NCBI GenBank assembly: GCA_023333565.1
Contig: JAJKFH010003493.1
Span: forward strand, 372,001-436,000
Direction of reading: 5' to 3'
Length of the DNA: 64,000 nt
Origin: Puffinus mauretanicus
Lineage: Eukaryota; Chordata; Aves; Procellariiformes; Procellariidae
Translations under genes and position numbers: made by a program
Notes under the pieces: generated by a model
Told to the model about the DNA's origin: nothing
Database searches by the model: none
What the model saw: only the letters and a program-made list of their open reading frames with translations
Shown here: piece after piece, positions 1 through 12,638 of the stretch
How positions within the stretch are numbered: position 1 is the first letter of the stretch
How the letters are laid out: the number at the start of each line of letters is the position of its first letter

Positions 1-2031
1 TTAGCAAAAATATTCAATTAATAAAAAGCCATGAAGGGCAACAAGTCCATTTTAATTCATTTAAAAATAAATGGTGTTTACTGCTCCATATTTAATAAGT
101 TAATAAACAACAACACTACGATAATACCACAAGCAACAAGGGCATGTGGCTGAAAGATCTTTATAGAGATCATATTAAAAAATAAATTAAATTTCTGGTT
201 TTCTCCTTTGTTTAGAATAAAACAGATTATTCTATGAGCAACAAAGTGAACAAAGCCTGTCATCTTATACATTTGAGCCCCGTCTTTCCTGTCTCTGCCC
301 ATGTCCTATCCCAACTGTGACGCTACAACTTGCTGCAGTAACTCGAATCCCCCACCCCGAGTGTTCCTTACTGCTTCCACCCTCCCCTCCAATACCCGTA
401 CCTCCCTCCCAAAGTCCTTGTGGAATTGTGCTCATTGTGCTTGTTGGGCAAAACCAGCACAAGCTCTGGCTCCGCCACAGACGAGCAAGTGGTGATTTAC
501 TGTGGTTACTTTAGGTGGAGTAAAACTAAACCCACCCTGCATTTCTTTCTGCGGGAGCACCGAGTCTCCGTTCTACGTAGCTGCCCGTTTTCCACAAATT
601 TTTAACTCGGTTGTATTTGAAAGTCCAAGTCCTCTGGCACACTTGCTTGAAACTGGCCAGTAAGTTGTAAAATTCTATGTGCATAAAAAAATTGAAAGCT
701 TGGAGACTCTGAAATTATAAACCAAACTAAGAGATGTTTTTTTAAAAGAAAGAAAAATTGAACCATTTGTAATTTTTTAATCAAACTTGTAATTTGGGGG
801 TCCAGAGAAACCACATATCACACCACTGCCATCTAATGGAAGAAAACATCAGCCGATCATTGGTCCTGAGGAAGACCCAGTCAGACAAAAACTATTCCAC
901 CAAGTAGAAGAGTCATTTCTACCACCCCTAGCATGGCCTCCTCCTTTTCTCATATATAAATTTAGCTCTCCTCAAAACATTCTGCGTTGAAAAAACCTCA
1001 CTAAATGTTATCCAAATGTATGACTTTTCTCAGGAGAGCTGAAAGACTGGTTTGGGGTTTTCTTTTTTGGAGAATTCAGTCTTTGAAAAAAAATGTATTT
1101 AACTCTATTCAAAGTCATAAGATTACTCATCCTACCTAAAATTAATTGTGGACACTGCTCTTTTTCAAAGCCCTGGGCTGCAAAATCCATAGGACAAGGT
1201 TGTCTTTTAATTAATTTTTTTAGAGTACAATTGTTTTCTGTACCATCAATTAGCACCTAGAGCTTTACTGTTGTACAGCTACCATAACCTCAATAGATGC
1301 AGTAATACTAATAATGCCCACCAGTTCCTTCCCCAGAACTGGTGTGGGTGGGTTTTTTATTCAGCATTGAGGGAGCTACATCTTTATTGCCAAAGGTTAT
1401 GATTTTTCTCCTGTGTTGCACATATATTCCTACTCTAGCAATCCTACGCCATCTCTAGACAGGCAGCCCTCAAATACCCAGAAAGACAGATTTAATAAAA
1501 ATGATGGCACAGTCTATTAGTGTTTTACTTTCACAGTATATTATCTACCAAGAAAGAGCACATTTACTTAATTCACTTGGGTAAGAGAGTTCTACTCTTC
1601 TAAACAAAAGCCAGGGACATGCACTAATAGGGGAAAATGGGAACGGTGACTTCTCTGATTGCTGGCATACCGCAGAAATGAAGTCACGCTGTAATTAACA
1701 GATCTGATTCAGAATGGTTCCTGCTGAATACCCGTGTTCAATAAGAGTCTGTCGATTGGATTTATTATCAAATTGTCACTATATCGAGTAAGAATTTGTT
1801 TTGCATATGCTGTATACTCTGAAAGGGTGTCAAGGAGTGGGGTCTAGCAAAACCATGAAGCCGGGCACTGTCCTCCTCTGCCTGGGGATTTCCACAGGTC
1901 AGCTGTTGCACTGAAGGTCTTGAGACTTTTGAGAAACCAACTTCTCCGCGGAGTACCACCGCTTTTGGGAGAAATGAGCTGCCTTCAAGCAACCAGATGC
2001 CAAACAGATTTACGGATATATGAGATGCTGT

Positions 2032-2057
2032 ATCATAATTCTATGATTCTAGGGCAT
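2032..2057 (+). repeat. Short CR1-tail-like ATTCTATGATTCT motif
   Basis: AATTCTATGATTCTAGGG resembles the 8-bp terminal repeats of CR1. No convincing CR1 body precedes it, so it may be chance or a very degraded tail. Confidence 0.3.
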
Positions 2058-3590
2058 CAGAGAAAAAAAAGTTTAAGCAAAGTGATTCTGCAAGACAGTT
2101 GAAAAAGCCAACCCACTGCAAGTAAGTTTTCAACAAAGCTGACTATGAGCCACTGTTCAAAGAGAAAAAAATTTCTCTTCTGCTCACTTCTGTGATATGA
2201 AATAGATATTTCCAAGTCTGCTGAGACCACTAAGAGCCTACTAACATTACCCAGTCCCAAAATGCACTTCAAACGCATGCCAAGCTATTGGCAAAGTTTT
2301 ATACAGACCAATGAATCAAAACATTAATCACTGTGTATAAGTGGAAATTTTACTTTTTTTATTTCTCTGGAAGGAAACAAAATTAAACCAATTATTTGCC
2401 AGCGATATGGGCCTGCAAATTTTGGAAGCAGTAAATTAAGAATAATCACAGATTAGGTATGTCACAGAATACTTGAGCATCTTGGGTCTCCTTACAGAAA
2501 ATATTTGCTAGGCCATGAGTTCATTTATAAGAAGATAATGACCCAGGAAATACTTTCCTTAATTGCAAAGACGACGTTTAAGAAAGTGTCTGGGGAACTA
2601 ATTAGAAAGGAGTTTCCTCTGTAGAGGACCTGGCTTTAAACTCAATAAGCAATTTTTAGAGGACTTGCTTGAGACAGAGCACTGTTTAGATACAGTCAAG
2701 GATGTTTGCTGAGGTGCAGCAACATTTTGCAGACATGGAGGCAGGTATGCCTCCGAGTCCTCACCACTGCAGGGCAGCGGCCAGTGCTGGCACACTCCGG
2801 CTATGATGACTTGCTTGGCACGACTCATCAAACTCTCTCCTATTTCACTTCTGCGGGTGTGGAAAGGCATTCAAAAATATGCAAACAGGAGAATCTCTAC
2901 CTCCAAACTAAAGCGGGATTTTGCGAAATGCTCGTGCATTTGCCAAGACACGTATAATGCCTGCTGGCCAACCCAACAGGTGCCAGGAAAACAGTTCACC
3001 CAACGGCATCACACATTCCCACTGAGTGCCATTGCTTCTTTATGTTACGTAAACATCCATAAACACATCATCTGTAAGTTCAAGGGGACAGCTACATATA
3101 TGTTTTTGAATATACACATGCACTTTTTTTTCCCCCCATCTAGTTTCTGGTAACTTCTTAAAATGGTCAGGTTTACAGAGCATCATAGTTCATGAGCCTG
3201 CAGATCAAACAAGCTTTCATTTGATAAGGTAGGGTGAGAACTTATAACACTTCATTGGTGAGTGAATAAGCTCATGGTTTCTTATTGGCAATTCTCTTCA
3301 TTTTATTTTGATTTATGCCTGTCTTTAGGGTGTTTAGATGTCTCCTTTAAGTATTTTTCCTAAAGACTTGGCTCCTAGTCTCATGTGGTTACATAGTAAT
3401 ACCACTTCTTAATCTAAATGGGGAAAAAAAAAAACCTCAACCTTTACCTATAAAAAACACAGGAGTGAAACTAAAGTTTCAAAAACCAGAAAACAAACTA
3501 AAAAAACCTCCAAATATTTACAAATTTTAAGCAACTAACCTCCTGATGTATCTCTTGTTATCAAAAAACTTAGCATGGCAAGTTTGCTTC

Positions 3591-3614
3591 TTTTTTTTTT
3601 TTTTTTTTTTTTTT
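3591..3614. repeat. T24 homopolymer
   Basis: Twenty-four T in a row. It may be an old poly(A) tail of a minus-strand retroposed sequence, but no recognisable body adjoins it. Confidence 0.95.
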
Positions 3615-4656
3615 AATTAATGTTTTGAAATGGGGACTTACTGACACTGCTGAAGACTTTGTCCTTCTACTTCAGGAGACATGCGTTTATCAGCTGGCTT
3701 GCTAACAAAAATTAGCACAGCTCAGCATAGTTTGTGCTCTCTGTTCAAGAGACCCAGGACCAGAAGGACCAGATTGGTTTGGGCTGCTACAGGTCAGTAG
3801 TGAGATGGATCAGCAGAGCCATAGACAAAACTTGCTGAGCGCCTGCCCACACTCAGCATCTATCCAGCCTTCACAAACATCTCACTGTCAGAAAACCTGC
3901 TGAATTAAAATATTCCATATTGCTACACTTTTAATAACTTGTGAACTATTATGCCACTGATTACATAAAACTTTGGAGTGGATCAAAAAAAAAGACAAAA
4001 AAAAAAAAGAAATGCAAACAAATAAACAAAATTAATGCACAAAAAATCACCACATCTATTGTCTATCCCGGCATCGGAAATAGGATTGATTTATTTGTTA
4101 CACAAGTCTAGAGTTTCAAAATTAAATAAGCCTGTTTTACAAATTATTTACTTTCTACAAGATCCATTTCCCCTTGAAGCACGCTGTGCATGCCCTCCTG
4201 GTGTGAACAGTTTGCAGTCTGATCAGGCACAGACCTATTTGGCTGGATTTTTTTTCTCTCTCAAAATGGCAATTCTGAGAATCATAAATAATACAGCACA
4301 GTTATTGCAATTTGAGCTTATTCCCAATAAATAAAATTTATTAACTAAATAGCTTTCTATGCAGCTTAGCTCTTTCTTCACTAGCTTATTATTTTACATA
4401 GACTTGCTTCATGTTGCTAGTCACAACCAAATTGTGCCATCTCAAGTATAATAGGAATAGGAATTAATAAATAAAGTGACAATGCATAATTTCATCTGAT
4501 CACAAATAACCTTTAGTCTTCATAGAATATGTGCAAAAAAATTACTTTCTAAAATTTAAAGTTATGAAAGTATTTTGCCTAACAGACACACCAAGGTATA
4601 TCTACTATGTACTTATAAGCTTTATCAGAACGCCAGAGCAGAAGTCTCCAGCTCAT

Positions 4657-4735
4657 AAGGTCCAATGCATTAGGGTACTTAGGGATGCTGGTGAACTTAA
4701 GCAGGTGAGTAGCACCGCTGACACAAGGCAGGACA
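4657..4735. repeat. Short old interspersed-repeat relic
   Basis: 'GTGAACTTAAGCAGGTGAGT' followed by AGCACCGCTGAC resembles the TTAACTTTAAGCATGTGAGTAGTCCCATTGA part of the same sauropsid repeat group as at 12.6 kb. The match is short. Confidence 0.35.
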
Positions 4736-6274
4736 GACTCCTTTTGGGAGATATGAAGCACCACTTTATCATGCCACTCCAATTATCTCCAACACTTACA
4801 GTAAGCCTCCAGTTATCCCATTTTTGTTACACAAATAAACTCTCTATTTATAAAATAGGTCATGGTAAATTTTAAGCCCTGGTCTAAAAACAGCAAGGCA
4901 ACTGGAGAAATAAAATTGTATGTGATATATGGTGGCTTAACACAGATGACCTCATGGCATTTTTTTACCATAAACCCACCGCAATCCTAATGACTGCATA
5001 TCTGCATCCCCAGTTTTCGTATTTTAAAAACGAATAGATCATTGCTATCATTTCTCAACAAGAAAAATGTCATAATGACATATTAAAATTATAAAGAGAG
5101 TCTCTATAGTTCCCCTCATCATGTTCAGCACATTTCTCTCCTAAGACAAACACTGCTATTCAACAAATCAAGTCACGCATGGTTTGAAAAAATATACATA
5201 AAATGAAGAATATGCAGTTGAAGTGTTTGTCTCCTACACATTACTGTGATTCATAGGTTTTATTTATTAAAAAAAATTCCCACAGGTGGGATTTCGGACT
5301 TTTAGTCATTCTCCCGCGCTCATCTTCTAAGGTCCTAGCAAAATGCTCAAAATCATATGAGCTCCTGATTAAACCAGGAAGTAAATCTGCATGCATGCAA
5401 TTAAAGTGTCTGCAAGGGCAGATGCAGATGACAGTAATTCATACTCTAAGAAATGGGCTTGTGTATTTGGCAGATTAACTGTTCTGTATTCCATTGCTAT
5501 GAGGTATGGAAACTGTACTGTGAAACAACCATTACTCATTCCCTCGGCTCTAAGCACGTAGGTCTATCAAAGGCAAGCCAGTCTGGAGAGGGTGGGGGGC
5601 GAGGGCTGGAACGAGAAGAGTCTACACATTTCAGATTAACGCTTCTCTTGAATGGTTTCTTTTATTTCATTTCCCCTACTTTTTAAATTAGCAAATACAG
5701 TAGACCCAGAAGGGAAACGCGCAAGAGGGAGAGGGAAAGAGGGGAGGGAAAGGGAAAAAGCAAAAGCAGCCAAAACTCTCTGACTTGTTCATTAGGGTTT
5801 TTGTGTTTGAACATTTGAATGAATCATGTGTCTGTTTTTCATTATTCTCCATATGTGATTGTTCCCTGCTTTGTTCAGTGATTTCTGGCCATTTTGTCAT
5901 GACTGTGCTTATTTTGTTTTATATATTGTTCTATTACAGGGTGATTGTTACTTCTCCTCTGCCTCACTTAGCAGTTATGCCACCAACAAAGAGCAATCTG
6001 AAAATCAGAGGTTACGTCAAAAGGTTTCCCTAGTGAACTCCCTTGCAGCATATATGATTACTTTAGACCCGACTGCTTAATTCATACCAGGGAGAAATCC
6101 TCAGATAACACTATTCCTTAGCACGACAGGAATGTAGTGGGTATCCTTTTAAAAATCTGAGGAATACTGGAGAACGACTTAAAGTCATTTGCAGAGCATT
6201 TTCCTCCTTTTTCCAAGAGGAAACATAACGCTTCTTGCTAAGCAGTAACCTATTTTAACAGTTCTGCTGTTACG

Positions 6275-6308
6275 TGGGGTATTTGAAATACATGGGGTAT
6301 TTGAAATA
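6275..6308. repeat. Tandem 16-bp repeat, 18-bp period
   Basis: TGGGGTATTTGAAATA occurs at 6275-6290 and again at 6293-6308. Confidence 0.9.
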
Positions 6309-6559
6309 ATTTCTTTGCTATATTAACTATTTTCCACTTTCAGCTCTACTCTATACCTTGGTCAACACACAAATGACGCTGAAATAGATTCTGAAATCTC
6401 CAACCATGCGATAACTTCTTCTATCACCTCCTTGAATTTAATCCACCCTAGTGCATTGGGTACACATCACAGAATGATGTGTTCATTTAACAAGCTATCT
6501 CATATTTTGCGGAAGGTGAGTGAGATCCAGAAGACTGGAAAGGAGCAAACAAATTGTCT

Positions 6560-6606
6560 GGTTTTTTGCTTTTTTGTTGTTTTTTTGTTTGTTTGTTTGT
6601 TTTGTT
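6560..6606. repeat. T/TTTG-rich tract
   Basis: TTTTTTG units pass into (GTTT)n immediately before the CR1 fragment that starts near 6607. Confidence 0.92.
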
Positions 6607-7975
6607 AAAGGAATGGATGTAGGCCCCAGTGTATTAGAGAGACTTTCAACTTCTCGAAAAATCTTAGAGCAAATAGTCATACAAATCCATTCACAGACCC
6701 TCAAAGGTAACAGGTGATTAGTACCATGCAGCATGGATTTAGCAAGAATAAATAATGTCACATCATACTTCCGTCTAGAAGTAGGTAACTAGTGTTATGA
6801 ATAGGTAAGTACTACATATTTTAGTTAAACCTTAGTTGTCTCTCATAACTTGAGCAGATGGGAGAAATACGATCTAGCTAAAACTGCTGTGATGTAGGTG
6901 CCAAACTGATTAGCAGATCCAATTTTAAAAAGTTCTCAATGGCTCAATGTTGCACTACCTGGCATACTGAGAGAGTTTCCTCAAAAGTCTTCCCCAGGTT
7001 TGTTATTATTCAGTCTTTTCCAAATTATCTTGTCCAGTGGATTAGAGAAATCATTTATTAACTGTGAAGAGGATACTAAAGAAGTAAGTGCTGCAAGCAC
7101 TCTGGAGACTTCAGATTTGAGAATAATCTTAGCAAATTAAGGAGCAGCCAGGAAAAAAACAGGATAAAAATTCAATGCAGACAAACGAAAAGTACTAGCC
7201 TTAGGAAGGAATAATCAACAGCTCAGAGCAGAGCACACAATAAGGAATGCCTGGCTGGCAGCAGCGCTGGAGAAAAGAGTAACAGAACTGCGGGCTGCAG
7301 AGAATCTCCTAGCATAAATCAGCACTGTTGTTCTCATGCAACACCCTGCACCTCAGAAATGTATCTATATTTTAAATACACAGTTATTTACATGGATATG
7401 TCAACAAAGAGGGGAGTCATGTGATCACAGAGAAGACAAATGAAATAACCTCTCCACACTATTTAAAATGGTAAGTTTTAGGCCATCCGATATCCTGGGC
7501 CCAGCTCTAAGGTCTTCAAGTAAGAAGCGAGCTAATTAGAGAGAGACCAGCAAAGTGCAATATAATCAGAAACTTAAAACAAATTGCCTTTAAGGAAAAA
7601 GTGAAAGGACCAGTGTTTAGTCTAAGGAAAAGATACGGCAGACGCATAGCAGTCTTCAAATACATATGTTTGCTGCAAAAAGGAAAGGAATAAACTGTTC
7701 TGCATGGCTACTGGGGATAGAAAGAAAAGAAGCAATAGGCTTAAATTGCATCAAGGGAGATTTGGGTTAGACATCAGGAAACGCTTCATTATAGTGAGGA
7801 GAGGGAGCGCTATCACAGATTGCCTGAGGAGCTCGAGGAATCTCCACCGCTGGAGGCCTTTGAGTGCAGGTTACAGAAACACCCCTCAGCAGCGGGTTAG
7901 AGCTGATCCTGCCCTGAGGCAGAGGAAGGGACCAGCTGACCTCTTCAGGTCCCTTCCACTGCTGATTCCAGGGAA
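6607..7975 (+). mobile_element. CR1-type LINE fragment (ORF2 3' part and 3' UTR)
   Basis: The order of recognisable CR1 segments is intact. A 'CAGCATGGATTTAGCAAGAA' segment lies near 6729, matching the CR1 reverse-transcriptase region. A 'TTCTCAATGGCTCAATG' segment follows near 6932. An in-frame peptide FNADKRKVLALGRNNQQ lies at 7171-7221, typical of the end of CR1 RT. The C-terminal 'ATCAGGAAACGCTTCATTA' and 'GGAATCTCCACCGCTGGAGG' segments lie at 7770-7860, and a 'GACCTCTTCAGGTCCCTTCC' 3' UTR end lies near 7940. It is truncated at the 5' end, has many indels and is not coding. It lies antisense to RBMS3. The 5' edge is approximate and abuts a T/TTTG-rich tract. Confidence 0.88.
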
Positions 7976-8040
7976 GTTTTTGGGGGGTTTTTTGGCAGCC
8001 TTACTGAAGAGGAAGGAAGTACCCAGCATTTAAAGCAGCA

Positions 8041-8829
8041 AAACGTCTATTCTTTTTATGACATAAAGCATACTGTTAATAAATCCAGTTATGTTTACGA
8101 TCTTTTAATGGCACCACTTATGTCATAAAGAACTATCTTTGAAAATACAAATAAATATCTTTGCCCTACAGTGTAATACAACAGCGTGAAAGCAAACTTT
8201 TACAAAATTCCAACTCAAAGCTAACTACAATATAAAGAACACCAAACCCAGATGTTTTTCTTTCTCGAAATTCTACCATTCATATTCTTTACAATCTTTT
8301 CACTTCACATTTTGTGTTTTGCAAACAGGACCATTCCTTTCCTTGTTTACTGCTGGCAATGGGAACGGAAGGAAGTTCTGATCACAGGGCACCACGTTTC
8401 TGGAGTGGTTACCAGTCAAACATGCATTTAAAAACAAAACAAAAAGTTAAGAACAATCATCTCTACCAACCTTTAGGCACCCAGCTGAAGCAACTGCACT
8501 GACAACACAGTGGTCTCAGACAACCAAGATCAGCAGAGACAAATACATTTCTCTCTCACATAGACTTCATCTCATTATTCAACATACAGCCCACTTCAAA
8601 TCCAACTCCACCTGCTTGATTTGTGTTGCCATTTCAGATGGGCAAATTGCAGAAAAAAGATGAAAAAAAGGATGGAGTTGACACATGAGAGAACAGAGAA
8701 CACCTCAGTCTTGTATGGTAGTGGAAAGAGGGACAAGGACCTACATGTCTCCGTCCCCAAAGGAAGGTCTTAGTGGGAGTGTAAGACAGTGAAGAGTGGT
8801 CCCAGGGTAACCCCAACCTACCTGATCAC
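8041..8829. other. Intron without recognised features
   Basis: AT-rich intronic sequence between the CR1 copy and the C-rich stretch. I saw no exon, RNA gene or mobile element. Confidence 0.6.
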
Positions 8830-9200
8830 AGAATTCCTGTTTCTCATCCCTCACACCAGCAGCTCAGGCCCCTCCAGCTCTTCTAGGCCTAAGCCCCAAC
8901 TCCTTCCTACCCCAAAGCCCTTCCTATCCCACTGCAGCACTGCTCCTCCTTGATAAACCAGCTCAGAACCCATTCGATCCACTCAGCCCCTTCGTAGCCC
9001 CATCATGCTGCAAGTCCCCCTCTCCCTACAGCTCCCCACGCTACACCTTGCCTCTAAAACTCAAATCTCCTGGCCACACAGTAGCCAGCATCAGGCATGT
9101 CCATCACCTTTTGGCTTTGAAAGCGCAGCACTCACCTCTGTGCCCCCCCCCGCCACCCTGCCAGGGCTTTCAGCACTTGGCCCAGCTCGTCCTCCCACAA
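8830..9200. other. C-rich, G-poor stretch
   Basis: For about 370 bp the plus strand is rich in CCC, CTCC and CAGC and poor in G, ending in an 8-C run near 9146. No coding frame is recognised. It could be a decayed repeat or a strand-asymmetric simple-sequence region. Confidence 0.5.
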
Positions 9201-9222
9201 GAGTATTCCCTCATAATACAAT

Positions 9223-9260
9223 CAAAATAAAAACAAAACAAAACAAACACAAACCAAAAA
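9223..9260. repeat. A/CAAA-rich tract
   Basis: AAAACAAAACAAAACAAAC-type sequence, directly after the C-rich stretch. Confidence 0.9.
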
Positions 9261-9897
9261 ACTGAACCAGGTTTTGTTCCTGGTGTAATATTCAAAGAAA
9301 TACAGACAGAGCGATGTTATTAGAAGTCTGCCTGACCAGTGCTCCAAGGAAAGGAAAAGCAAGTCCAGGCAAAAGCAAATGCACGGCACTGCCACTTCTG
9401 ATGATGGCCCATGACCGATTCGGTTGATGGAGTTTTCTAAGACTAGAACTGCAGTCTTCCAGCATTACTTTTATCTTGAATGGCTAATGAATGGTGTTGT
9501 GGCAGGCAATAGGTAAAGACACACATTTCTACAAACTGCAAGAACATCTTTGGTACAGATGGCAGGATTTTGCCCCGTCTCGTAATTTCCCCAAATGTCT
9601 TCCTCTGCTTCTTCTCTTCACACCCTGTCTGGCCACTTATGAGATATTCCTGTACTGCAATGCTTTTTCTTTATACTAACTCATATAGATATGCTGTCCA
9701 GAATGTGCTTCTTATCAGGAGAACCCACTACTCCGAAAGGATTCTGTATACCACTAGTGTAAAGTTACAGAGTCATTTTAAAGCAGAGCTTCTCCCCCAT
9801 AGACTTGATGGCTCTTCAGACTGATAAATGAATAACAATCTAGTCCTGAGATACTACGACATGTTAGTCAATATTTATCTAGGCAAATATAGCTATT

Positions 9898-9910
9898 CAC
9901 ACACACACAC
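9898..9910. repeat. (CA)6 microsatellite
   Basis: CACACACACACAC, 13 bp. Confidence 0.9.
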
Positions 9911-10448
9911 GAAACATGCTGTTTTTCACTAAAGAAATGTTTTCGTACATTAGCAGACAACTTAAGAACATAAAACGGGAAGATAAATAATTTTTATATC
10001 TTGGTAACACAAGTTGTGGATCTATTTGTGTCAAAGAATATATTCTTCTTCCAATAGCATAGGCCAAGACTTCACAAAAATAGAAAAATTAAACCAGGTT
10101 TTGCTTGGGAAACTTTTCCCCAAGGTTTCTCATTTTTATATAGGAAATCAATTTGCATCACTGATGATATCATTCAAATCAGACAGCACTATGTGGTTAG
10201 AAGGTAATTTACTTTTCTGCCGAAGCAATTTGATACTTGTTCTGATTTGTGATTTTCATTTTGTTTGTTAATGAAAAAAATTAATGAGCAATGTTACTGG
10301 AAACACAACTCAAAGCTTTGGCATTATTAAATATGTTTGTAATATACCGTACATTATGTTGATTGCACAGTTGGAGCCAAAGCCTTGGCAGTCAAGCCAC
10401 CAGTCAATCATTGAAACAGACAATGAACTCACGGGGTGGACGTTTTGC

Positions 10449-10454
10449 ACGTAC
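10449..10454 (-). promoter_or_regulatory. RBMS3: Exon 3 splice donor (GTACGT)
   Basis: The coding strand reads AAAG|GTACGTGC. The site is slightly weaker than exon 2's because +3/+4 are A and C instead of AA. The position is fixed by the family reading frame ending ...QCK-G. Confidence 0.9.
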
Positions 10455-10513
10455 CTTTGCACTGATTTGTGTTTTTGTCAAGAATTGCCTTTGTGGATAC
10501 AATTTTCCCATAC
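10455..10513 (-). CDS. RBMS3: RBMS3 coding exon 3 (RRM1, up to RNP1)
   Basis: This is a 59-bp exon read from 10513 down to 10455. The first base G completes the CC left by exon 2 to give Pro. Nineteen codons follow, reading YGKIVSTKAILDKNTNQCK. The last base G begins the Gly of RNP1 (K-G-Y-G-F-V-D-F in the family), which must continue in the next exon. The acceptor is a pyrimidine-rich stretch ending CTCCATAG, and the donor is AAAG|GTACGT (10454-10449). DKNTNQCK distinguishes RBMS3 from RBMS1, remembered as DKTTNKCK. Phase 2 at entry and 1 at exit match exon 2. The length is not a multiple of three, so skipping it would shift the frame inside RRM1. It is too short to appear as an ORF of its own. 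Confidence 0.95.
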
Positions 10514-10543
10514 CTATGGAGAAAACAAAGAACAGAAATACAT
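10514..10543 (-). promoter_or_regulatory. RBMS3: Exon 3 splice acceptor
   Basis: Read on the minus strand, a TTTCTGTTCTTTGTTTTCTCC pyrimidine tract runs into ATAG|G at 10515-10513. The AG is followed by the single G that completes the Pro codon, so the reading frame fixes this site. Confidence 0.9.
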
Positions 10544-12358
10544 GTTATTATATTTTAATAACATACATAGTTATTTTTGCACACATATAACACATGGACT
10601 AGGAAGAGATCTAGTGCTCTTGAAAAATGTTTTCCTGATGCTCCTGGAAAGGTTCCTTCTGCTTACTGCAGTTCAACAAACTCCTTTCGAGTTCACCTGA
10701 AAAGCACTGGTCACTTGACACACCCTGTCCACCTCTAGTCACCGTGCTACACTGCCAGCATAAATGCCCATTATAGTACGAATTTTAGGACATCAGCACT
10801 AGTAAAGAGGTTTCTTTGGTTAAATTAATTAGGTTTGCTTAAAAATATTTTTTTCATTTTTAGCTGCCAAACAAGGTTTGTTTTAATACAGATGGACCAG
10901 ATTCCTCCAAGATTAACAAAAATGCAGGAGGTATGGTCATTTTTTTACATGATGCACACACAACTGTGCTCATGTGTGCATCCATGCCTATGCATATACA
11001 CTCTAAACTTCCGGTTTAGGTAAACTGAGGTTTAGGTGCATCTCCTATCTCTTTCCAAGATGAACATTAATACTTATTTGAATTTATGTTGCCTCCCATA
11101 GATAGTTCGGCACTGCACTGCAACTTGATAGACTTAGCATGATGAAGAGCAAATTCGGGCAGCTGCAACTTGGTGCATTGCGCAACTAGACCATAAAATA
11201 GGTATCTGTCTTTACCTCACAGGGGTTAAGACTAAAAATGCAGACTTAATAGTAAGTATCACAAAACCCTGGGGAAAGATCACAGAAGATGGCTGAATAT
11301 AAGACTTCAAGAGAATAAGGAAAATAATTTTATTTCTCAAGTCACTGATATGTCTTGGTCTCTGCTTCACTGAAGAGAACTTCCTCTAAAATGTCCTTTC
11401 CCAGATTTTTTTTAAAAAGCATTACTGGTACTCTGATAGATTGGGCTTTCATTTGGAAGACTTCTCCATGGAATACAACTTTTGCTATCAATGAAGGACA
11501 TATTACTATAAAAGATTATAATAAAATTGTATCTTCTAATGGCAAAGCAACACCCATGGAAAATAACCAACAGTTCATCAATTATAAACCACTGAAATGC
11601 ATGGCAGACCAATTTTTGTTTGGTTAGTCTTTATTAACAGCAATATAAATCTGGTGTTAGTGACTTCTACTTGAAGCCCAGAAACCAGTATGTGGAAGAC
11701 CTTGCTGCAATTCCCTTCTCTGCCTCAGGAGAAAACCCCCGTCTCCTACTGTACAGACAAGGACTCTAAGGGCAACTAGAGCACTGTACTACATATTCAA
11801 GGCCACGCTCTTCTCTGTCCTACCAGTCTGTAAACATACCCAGTAAACCAGAAAACAAGAAACGAAAAAAGACAAAAAGACAAAAAAAAAGACAGGGAGC
11901 CAAAGAGGGAATGGTACCACCACTCGTAGGGAAAAAGGGACCTTTGGGTTTCAGTCTGGGACCCAGAAAACACTTAAATACCTCATGAAGGGGGTGCAGC
12001 ACCACAGGGAAAACTGGGAACAGCCTGCCTAAACATACTCTTTGGTATCAGCAAAGAAGATTTGAAGCAATTTTGTGGCTGACAAAGTTCTTAGCTGAAG
12101 TTTCACGCTGTGAGTGACATGTAACCACTCAGCTTTAGATAAAGACCACTATCTCTCCATCTATCTTTACTCTGTTTTCATGACTGATGCAAAGAGACAC
12201 TTTCCATTTTCACTGTTTTTCCTTTCCCTAAGAATCCGCAAAAGCACTTTCATTTTGGGGACGAAAAACATGCTTTGCTTTGTTTTATTTCAGATTGAAA
12301 CCAGTCAGAAGGAGGGCAAACTGACCTAAAGGCATTAACAGTTTGTGCAACCTAAGTT

Positions 12359-12638
12359 GAGCCCCAATTCAGCCATCTTTTAGGAACCAAAGAAATCGCA
12401 CAAGCCTTCCTCCCCTCCACACGCCTCTTTTTCTTGCTGGCTCTGTAGACAGGCAGGATTTTGTGTTCTGAGGGCACGCGTAATGCACTGTACACTTCAC
12501 CATGATGGGTACACGGGTAGGTAGTTGTGGGTCTATTTCGCCATAGCTGGCTCCACTCCAAACACATACATAACAGATATAGGGTTAAGCATGAGATCAC
12601 ATGCTTTCCTAACCTCAGGTGTTTCCAGAATTGGGGCC
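12359..12638. mobile_element. Old foldback-type interspersed repeat with inverted ends
   Basis: GCCCCAATTC at 12361-12370 is repeated exactly inverted as GAATTGGGGC at 12628-12637, about 277 bp outer to outer. The right part contains GGTTAAGCATGAGATCACAT and 'CAGGTGTTTCCAGAATTGGG', like the common sauropsid repeat that reads ...TTAAGCACGTGCTTAAGTGTTTGCAGGATTGGGGCC. It may be a non-autonomous DNA transposon or a SINE-type relic. The class is not settled. Confidence 0.5.

Larger units (their letters stand above)
1..10454 (-). other. RBMS3: RBMS3 intron 3 (partial)
   Basis: This sequence lies downstream of exon 3 and runs off the window edge. I looked on the minus strand for exon 4 (GYGFVDFDSP in the family) and did not find it. 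The intron holds a CR1 copy (about 6607-7975), a T24 tract, small simple repeats and a C-rich, G-poor stretch at 8830-9200. The remainder is AT-rich intron with no gene I can support. Confidence 0.85.

Noticed and set aside
8634..8648. Possible RBMS3 exon 4 end (QMAKQ-like, TTGCCATTTC on plus strand)
   Set aside because: Minus-strand translation does not give the family sequence on either side and no donor is in place.
10284..10700. 138-codon plus-strand frame over RBMS3 exon 3
   Set aside because: It is on the strand opposite the proven exon and extends into intron on both sides, so it is a shadow.
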